A stretch of 64,000 nt of DNA from an uncultured Acidimicrobiales bacterium (GTDB taxonomy: Bacteria > Actinomycetota > Acidimicrobiia > Acidimicrobiales > SZUA-35), in contig CALIFY010000023.1 of NCBI GenBank assembly GCA_938021675.1, positions 55,239 through 119,238 on the forward strand, read 5' to 3'. Position numbers and translations under genes: made by a program. How positions within the stretch are numbered: the first letter of the stretch is position 1; every line of letters begins with the position of its first letter. Under the pieces are notes generated by a model. The model searched no databases. It was not told the DNA's origin and was given only the letters and a program-made list of their open reading frames with translations. This document shows, one piece after another, positions 62,214 to 64,000 of this stretch.

Positions 62214-64000
62214 TCACCCGTTGGCGGTAACGATCTCCTGAAGCCAATCAGCGAAGGCATCGGTTGCGATGTTCATGCTGGCGTTGGCCTCATCGGGCGA
62301 GCCGGCGAAGACGACTCCTACCACCTCGTTCTGGCGAAAGACGGCGCTACCAGAGGCGCCTTGGCCGCTGGAAAACGTCGAAATGAGGACGCCGCGGTCG
62401 ACGTCACCGCCTCCGGAGCATGTCACACCGGGAGGTGAGCCCTCGGGTATAAATACCTGCCAATCGGGGTTGGAGCAGCCAGGCCAAATAGTGAAGTTGG
62501 CCGTTTCGCCGCTGGTAGCCGATACCGGAGGGAGTCGAACATCACCCATGTCATCGAGGCTGGTGACCGACAGCCGACCGGGAAATCCAGTGCTAAAGAC
62601 CTCGTCGCCGATCACGATGTCGCTCGATGTGCCAACTGTCACAACTGGCAGGCCGATGTCTCCGACGGGGTCGGTCGATAACACAGGCCCATTCGCCGAA
62701 ATCTCCGAAACTCGGTTGGTGATGCGAAGCACGGCAATGTCGAGAAACGGGTGGTTCGCCACCAGCTCTGCTGCGTACTCAACCCTCGCTGGGTCATCGG
62801 CATTGCGCGATACCGCCACCCACATCTGCCGGGAGAGGGCTGCAACATGTTGGTTGGTGACGATGAGGTCGTCGGCGACGAAGAATCCCGATCCTTGGCC
62901 ACCCTCTTCACCGATCAGCATGACCGTCGACTGTTTTGCCGCGCCGAGGTCAGGGTCGGTTCCCTCGTCATCGTTACCCGTGGCCAGGATCACGGCCAGA
63001 ATGATCAGCGGAACCAACGCCACCGCGGCCAAGGCGAGGAGCGCCAATCCGTTTCGGTTACTCGGTGCACGGTGTTCACCGGCGGTGATGATTCGCATCG
63101 GGGTGCCGGCATCGTCATCACCGAGGTTTGCAACAAAGGCACCCTCAACCTTGTACGGCCCCCGCACTGGCCGGCCGTCGACAAAGGTGCCCTTGCTGGA
63201 GAAGTCCTCGATCCACCAGTTGTTGTCGTGGAACGTGATCTTCAGGTGACGTCGCGACACGAGCGAGTGACGCTCCTCAAGCTGAACGAGACACGATGGA
63301 TCCCGACCGATGGTGACCTCGGCCCCCGGTAGGAACGAGTAGTCCTGGCCATCGACGTGAAGTTGCAGGGTGGCGTCGGCGATGACCGTGTTGGACGGTG
63401 CCATTTCCGCCGGGGCCCCGGCCGGGTTGGCGTTCGGCGGCAGCGAGTGGCCGACAGGTGGTTGGGCCGGTGGCGCGCCGAAGCTGGTGGACGGTTGGGC
63501 CACGGGAGCAACGGGCGGCGCTGCTGCGGGGAATTCCGGTGGGACCTGTGGAGCGGGCTGTCCCTGGCTAGGCGCTGGGGGTGGTGGGCTGCCCACGGAG
63601 AAAGGCTCCGGATTTGCACCTGGATAGGGCGAAGCATCGTGCTCGGATTTCAGCGGCGCCGGCGGCTGGCCCGATGGCGGCTGGTCCGCTGGGAACTCGG
63701 GAGAGGTAGGACCGCCGGGGTTCTGAATGTCCGCCACCTTGGTTTGATCCAACGACGCCCCGCCGTCGCCAGGGAAGTTTGGAGCCAACGGCGCGGAACC
63801 CTCCGATTGGGCTGGTGGTGGGGTTGCCGGTGTTGGTTCGGCTGGTGGTGGGGTGAATGCCGGTGTTGGTTCGGCTGGTGGTGGGGTGGCCGGTGTTGGC
63901 TGGGCTGGTGGTGGGGTGAATGTCGGTGTTGGGTCGGCTGGTGGTGGGGTGGCCGGTGTTGGCTGGGCTGGTGGTGGGAAAGCCGACGATGAGTCGGCGG
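62214..64000 (-). CDS. FHA-domain and trypsin-like serine protease membrane protein (5' end outside window)
   Basis: Open from 62214 to the window edge. The N-terminal part is Pro/Ala-rich with a repeat (63.8-64.0 kb). FHA domain (bases about 63317-63084): V-T-I-G-R-D-P-S-C, S-L-V-S-R-R-H-L-K-I, W-W-I-E-D-F-S-S-K-G-T-F-V-D-G. One membrane helix (about 63050-62979), then a trypsin/HtrA-type domain: H in T-N-Q-H-V, D in F-L-D-I-A-V-L-R-I, S in G-Q-G-A-S-G-S-A-V. A cytosolic phospho-Thr reader is thus tied to an outside protease, which next to a kinase gene suggests kinase-controlled proteolysis (inference). Confidence 0.88.
   Translation of the reverse strand, partial: ADSSSAFPPPAQPTPATPPPADPTPTFTPPPAQPTPATPPPAEPTPAFTPPPAEPTPATPPPAQSEGSAPLAPNFPGDGGASLDQTKVADIQNPGGPTSPEFPADQPPSGQPPAPLKSEHDASPYPGANPEPFSVGSPPPPAPSQGQPAPQVPPEFPAAAPPVAPVAQPSTSFGAPPAQPPVGHSLPPNANPAGAPAEMAPSNTVIADATLQLHVDGQDYSFLPGAEVTIGRDPSCLVQLEERHSLVSRRHLKITFHDNNWWIEDFSSKGTFVDGRPVRGPYKVEGAFVANLGDDDAGTPMRIITAGEHRAPSNRNGLALLALAAVALVPLIILAVILATGNDDEGTDPDLGAAKQSTVMLIGEEGGQGSGFFVADDLIVTNQHVAALSRQMWVAVSRNADDPARVEYAAELVANHPFLDIAVLRITNRVSEISANGPVLSTDPVGDIGLPVVTVGTSSDIVIGDEVFSTGFPGRLSVTSLDDMGDVRLPPVSATSGETANFTIWPGCSNPDWQVFIPEGSPPGVTCSGGGDVDRGVLISTFSSGQGASGSAVFRQNEVVGVVFAGSPDEANASMNIATDAFADWLQEIVTANG
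63807..63998 (-). repeat. Pro-rich tandem repeat array (30/33-bp units)
   Basis: The N-terminal end of the FHA-protease codes alternating 10- and 11-residue units, P-P-P-A-Q-P-T-P-A-T and P-P-P-A-E-P-T-P-A-F-T, at least five in a row and continuing past the window edge. DNA units are nearly identical, so copy number probably varies. Confidence 0.85.

Overview
The window is a high-GC bacterial chromosome segment. GTG starts, the NiSOD/SodX pair, an F420-type luciferase-like oxidoreductase, a mycothiol-nitroreductase-like DsbA protein, OtsA/OtsB trehalose enzymes and Thr/Pro/Ala-rich single-pass kinases all point to an actinobacterium. An Acidimicrobiia-type marine or freshwater lineage is my best guess (inference). 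I found no rRNA, tRNA, CRISPR array, transposase or phage gene.

Left part (1-25 kb): a receptor-like pseudokinase cut by the window edge, a conserved hypothetical gene facing a decayed nudC remnant, a small zinc-ribbon protein, a membrane coiled-coil protein, aroA, a zinc alcohol dehydrogenase, otsA, a thiolase-like gene, and a large MMPL/RND-like membrane protein. Next comes a transsulfuration pair (cystathionine beta-synthase and gamma-synthase, overlapping start/stop), a 2-hydroxyacid dehydrogenase, and a NiSOD locus (sodN, a PhyH-type dioxygenase, sodX). An ABC-F ATPase, an ECF-like sigma factor, an OtsB-GH15 trehalase fusion and a membrane-anchored HExxH protein follow; the last seems coupled to a 20-codon leader ORF with a strong ribosome binding site.

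Centre (25-44 kb): a biosynthetic gene cluster. A 3138-residue NRPS (C-A-T-C-A-T-TE plus a C-terminal methyltransferase) carries a PP-loop ATP-pyrophosphatase of the PseA/WbpG sugar-amidotransferase type, with two Cys-x-x-Cys pairs, inserted inside its first adenylation domain. Around it are a free-standing carrier protein, a prolyl-AMP-ligase-like adenylation enzyme and an acyl-CoA-dehydrogenase-like flavoprotein: the classic triad that turns carrier-bound proline into pyrrole-2-carboxyl. A luciferase-like oxidoreductase, a HupE-like membrane protein, a thioredoxin/NHL protein and an acyl-CoA ligase flank them. I infer a small pyrrole- (or pyrroline-) capped peptide with an ATP-dependent amidine or thioamide modification made in cis.

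Right part (44-64 kb): a lipoprotein, an M20 peptidase, a UvrD-type helicase with HRDC, an MBL hydrolase with a palindromic operator, a second receptor-like pseudokinase, a VOC protein, an FHA-HTH regulator, a PhoX-like phosphatase and several hypotheticals. A DsbA/Rv2466c-like gene has an in-frame TGA exactly at the first position of its C-P-W-C active site, followed by a hairpin that fits a bacterial SECIS: a strong selenoprotein candidate. The window closes with a true Ser/Thr kinase bearing fibronectin-III ectodomains and an FHA-trypsin membrane protein. With two pseudokinases, one active kinase and two FHA proteins, the segment looks rich in phospho-Thr signalling.
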